DNA from: CAZEQL01 sp964514415
GTDB taxonomy: Bacteria; Chloroflexota; Dehalococcoidia; GIF9; AB-539-J10
Direction of reading: 5' to 3'
NCBI GenBank assembly: GCA_964514415.1
Contig: CAZEQL010000016.1
Location: forward strand, 1-22,113
Length of the DNA: 22,113 nucleotides
Part shown: in pieces, positions 21,059-22,113 of the stretch
How the letters are laid out: each line of letters begins with the position of its first letter
Position numbering within the stretch: the stretch's first letter is position 1
Notes under the pieces: model-generated
What the model saw: the letters and a program-made list of their open reading frames with translations, nothing else
Database searches by the model: none
Told to the model about the DNA's origin: nothing
Position numbers and translations under genes: made by a program

Positions 21059-21742
21059 CTACCTTTTTAATGGCGGCTGACCAACGAAAACTTTATCCTC
21101 CTCACCTTGCAAAGATAAATTTTTCTTCTTCCTAACGAATAGAAGAGGATATACTATGTCGCTGGTGCAGCAGGGAATCCAAACTGCAAGGAATAAAAAC
21201 AAAAAGATAAAGGGAAGCAAAGGAATCCAATCAGCTATCCCAAATGCTGTGAAGTAGAATAATGACGCCCATGTGCTTAATAGCACGTGCCCAGCATGTG
21301 GGATTCTAGTTGTTTGCTTCCAACAACCAACTGCAGTGCCAACAATCGCTGCAGAGTTTACAATCTTCCACTTTTCGATTCCAATAACAGGCATTTTTGT
21401 AGTTTCGAGGAAGGGCACATGGAATTCCATCGGAACATGAAGTAAAGCTCCCCCTAAATAAGGAATTATGGTGTCGCTTATCGTAGCTATTCCAATCGAT
21501 CCTGTCCAGCCAATTAAAATCGCCACCCAGATTCTGCCCTTCCGGTCTTTCATATACATCGCTGCAGTTACAAGTGCACTTAATACAACATGGATCGGAT
21601 GTAAGGTGTAAAAAATAGTGTGGGAAACACTGGAGGGAACATTGCCAAAGACCATTATAGCCATGATGATAATGCCTGTGGCAGCACCTGAAGCAGTGAA
21701 GGGGGCATGCCTCTTAAGCTCTTTTACTATTCTTTTGCCCAT
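21059..21742 (-). CDS. Six-TM membrane protein with conserved-looking histidines, between fur and ftsY
   Basis: A 227-aa integral membrane protein with about six hydrophobic helices (near 14-34, 40-64, 72-96, 127-140, 152-172, 174-202). I do not recognise the family. Polar residues unusual for helices stand out: H41, H48 and H51 in HTIFYTLHPIHVV, D90 in SDTIIPYL, then LHVPMEFHVPFLE (H102, E106, H108, E112), H149, H152 and Cys191-Cys192. Such clusters often bind metal ions. Its position right after a Fur-family regulator makes a metal-related transport or sensing role plausible, but this is inference. The ATG 21740-21742 has CGGGGA upstream. The tail after 203 is basic and soluble. The stop is 8 bp from the ftsY start. 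Confidence 0.65.
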   Translation of the reverse strand: MGKRIVKELKRHAPFTASGAATGIIIMAIMVFGNVPSSVSHTIFYTLHPIHVVLSALVTAAMYMKDRKGRIWVAILIGWTGSIGIATISDTIIPYLGGALLHVPMEFHVPFLETTKMPVIGIEKWKIVNSAAIVGTAVGCWKQTTRIPHAGHVLLSTWASLFYFTAFGIADWIPLLPFIFLFLFLAVWIPCCTSDIVYPLLFVRKKKNLSLQGEEDKVFVGQPPLKR

Positions 21743-21790
21743 TTCCCCGGTTTGTTGGATTAGGAACGAAAGGTCTCTTTACTATCTAAA

Positions 21791-22113
21791 TTACTTTCCA
21801 TAGCAATTAGCACAAAGCCCTGAAGACTCGGAAAGGTGATACTCAGTGTGAAAGCCAAGATTTTGGGCAAACTTATCTTCCCCCCGACATAATTCCTTAT
21901 CGGCAAACTCCTGAATGGCGCCACAGCGGCGGCAGACCACGAAGCGATGACATCCCTTCTTATCGCCCAAACTACACTTCACGAATCCACCACTCGATAG
22001 CACTTTGTGGGCTAGATTGAGGCTACAAAATAAATCAAGTATGCGATAGATGGTAACGTGATTCAGATATTTGCCTTTCTCCTTCAGAAGTCTCTGTATG
22101 TCATAAGGCGAGA
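21791..22113 (-). CDS. Fur-family metal-dependent regulator (5' end cut by window)
   Basis: The C-terminal 106 residues are visible; the N terminus lies beyond the right edge. The winged-helix part SPYDIQRLLKEKGKYLNHVT then IYRILDLF ends in the T-x-Y-R recognition text typical of Fur. It is followed by the dimerisation domain: GCHRFVVCRRCGAIQEFAD with CxxC, then GFHTEYHLSESSGLCANC with the second CxxC. Together these build the structural Cys4 zinc site of Fur/Zur/PerR. The regulatory site H-x-H-x of Fur is reduced (CHRF instead of HHHF), so Fur, Zur and PerR cannot be told apart. It is the likely first gene of a unit with the six-TM protein and ftsY; the 48-bp gap contains nothing notable. 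Confidence 0.9.
   Translation of the reverse strand, partial: SPYDIQRLLKEKGKYLNHVTIYRILDLFCSLNLAHKVLSSGGFVKCSLGDKKGCHRFVVCRRCGAIQEFADKELCRGEDKFAQNLGFHTEYHLSESSGLCANCYGK

Overview
The window looks like a chromosomal segment of a Chloroflexota bacterium, probably a Dehalococcoidia-like lineage. This is inferred from sequence character only. The guanylate kinase carries the P-loop GPSGVGKD (Asp where most have Ser/Thr), which I associate with Chloroflexota. It sits next to remA (DUF370), and several genes are of archaeal-like type: a UPF0282 metallo-hydrolase, a TreT-like glycosyltransferase and small Cys-rich proteins. No rRNA, tRNA, CRISPR array, transposase or integrase was recognised.

Layout. 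Positions 1-186 hold a decayed metallo-beta-lactamase-fold relic on the + strand. Positions 187-4682 are a compact minus-strand block, in transcription order Na+/solute symporter, tyrA, aroA, remA, gmk, with overlapping or closely spaced genes. A 210-bp repeat-rich gap follows, then birA (minus), whose start is overlapped by a candidate biotin operator. Divergently from birA lie htpX and an NfeD-type membrane protein (quality control of membrane proteins). Next are nth (minus) and the UPF0282 hydrolase (minus). A + strand accessory stretch (about 9200-10964) holds an unknown 86-aa protein, a zinc-ribbon protein, an alpha/beta hydrolase and a Cys-rich 64-aa protein, followed by a partial duplicate of the zinc-ribbon gene. 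On the minus strand from 15948 to 11417 lie mtaB, a small membrane protein, a duplicated mtaB 3' end, yggU, and a marR / ABC permease / ABC ATPase export operon with a perfect palindromic operator. recJ is on the + strand. The right part is minus strand: a TreT-like glycosyltransferase directly abutting lgt, and a fur-type regulator (cut by the edge) / six-TM membrane protein / ftsY group.

The most unusual signal is a set of short palindromic interspersed repeats of two related families (ends near TGTCATTCTGAG and TGTCATTGCGAG). Besides two intergenic copies, they lie inside three essential or conserved genes without breaking the frame. In ftsY about 24 codons sit exactly between the N and G domains. 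In mtaB a 22-bp-period repeat lies in the linker before the radical-SAM domain, with its three units read in three different frames. In aroA a repeat supplies the C-terminal residues. This resembles the protein-coding palindromic elements known from Rickettsia.

A second recurring pattern is the duplication of gene 3' ends downstream of the parent gene with extra genes in between (zinc-ribbon gene and mtaB). Other points of interest are a canonical EF-hand-like loop in HtpX and near-leaderless promoters for mtaB and perhaps tyrA.
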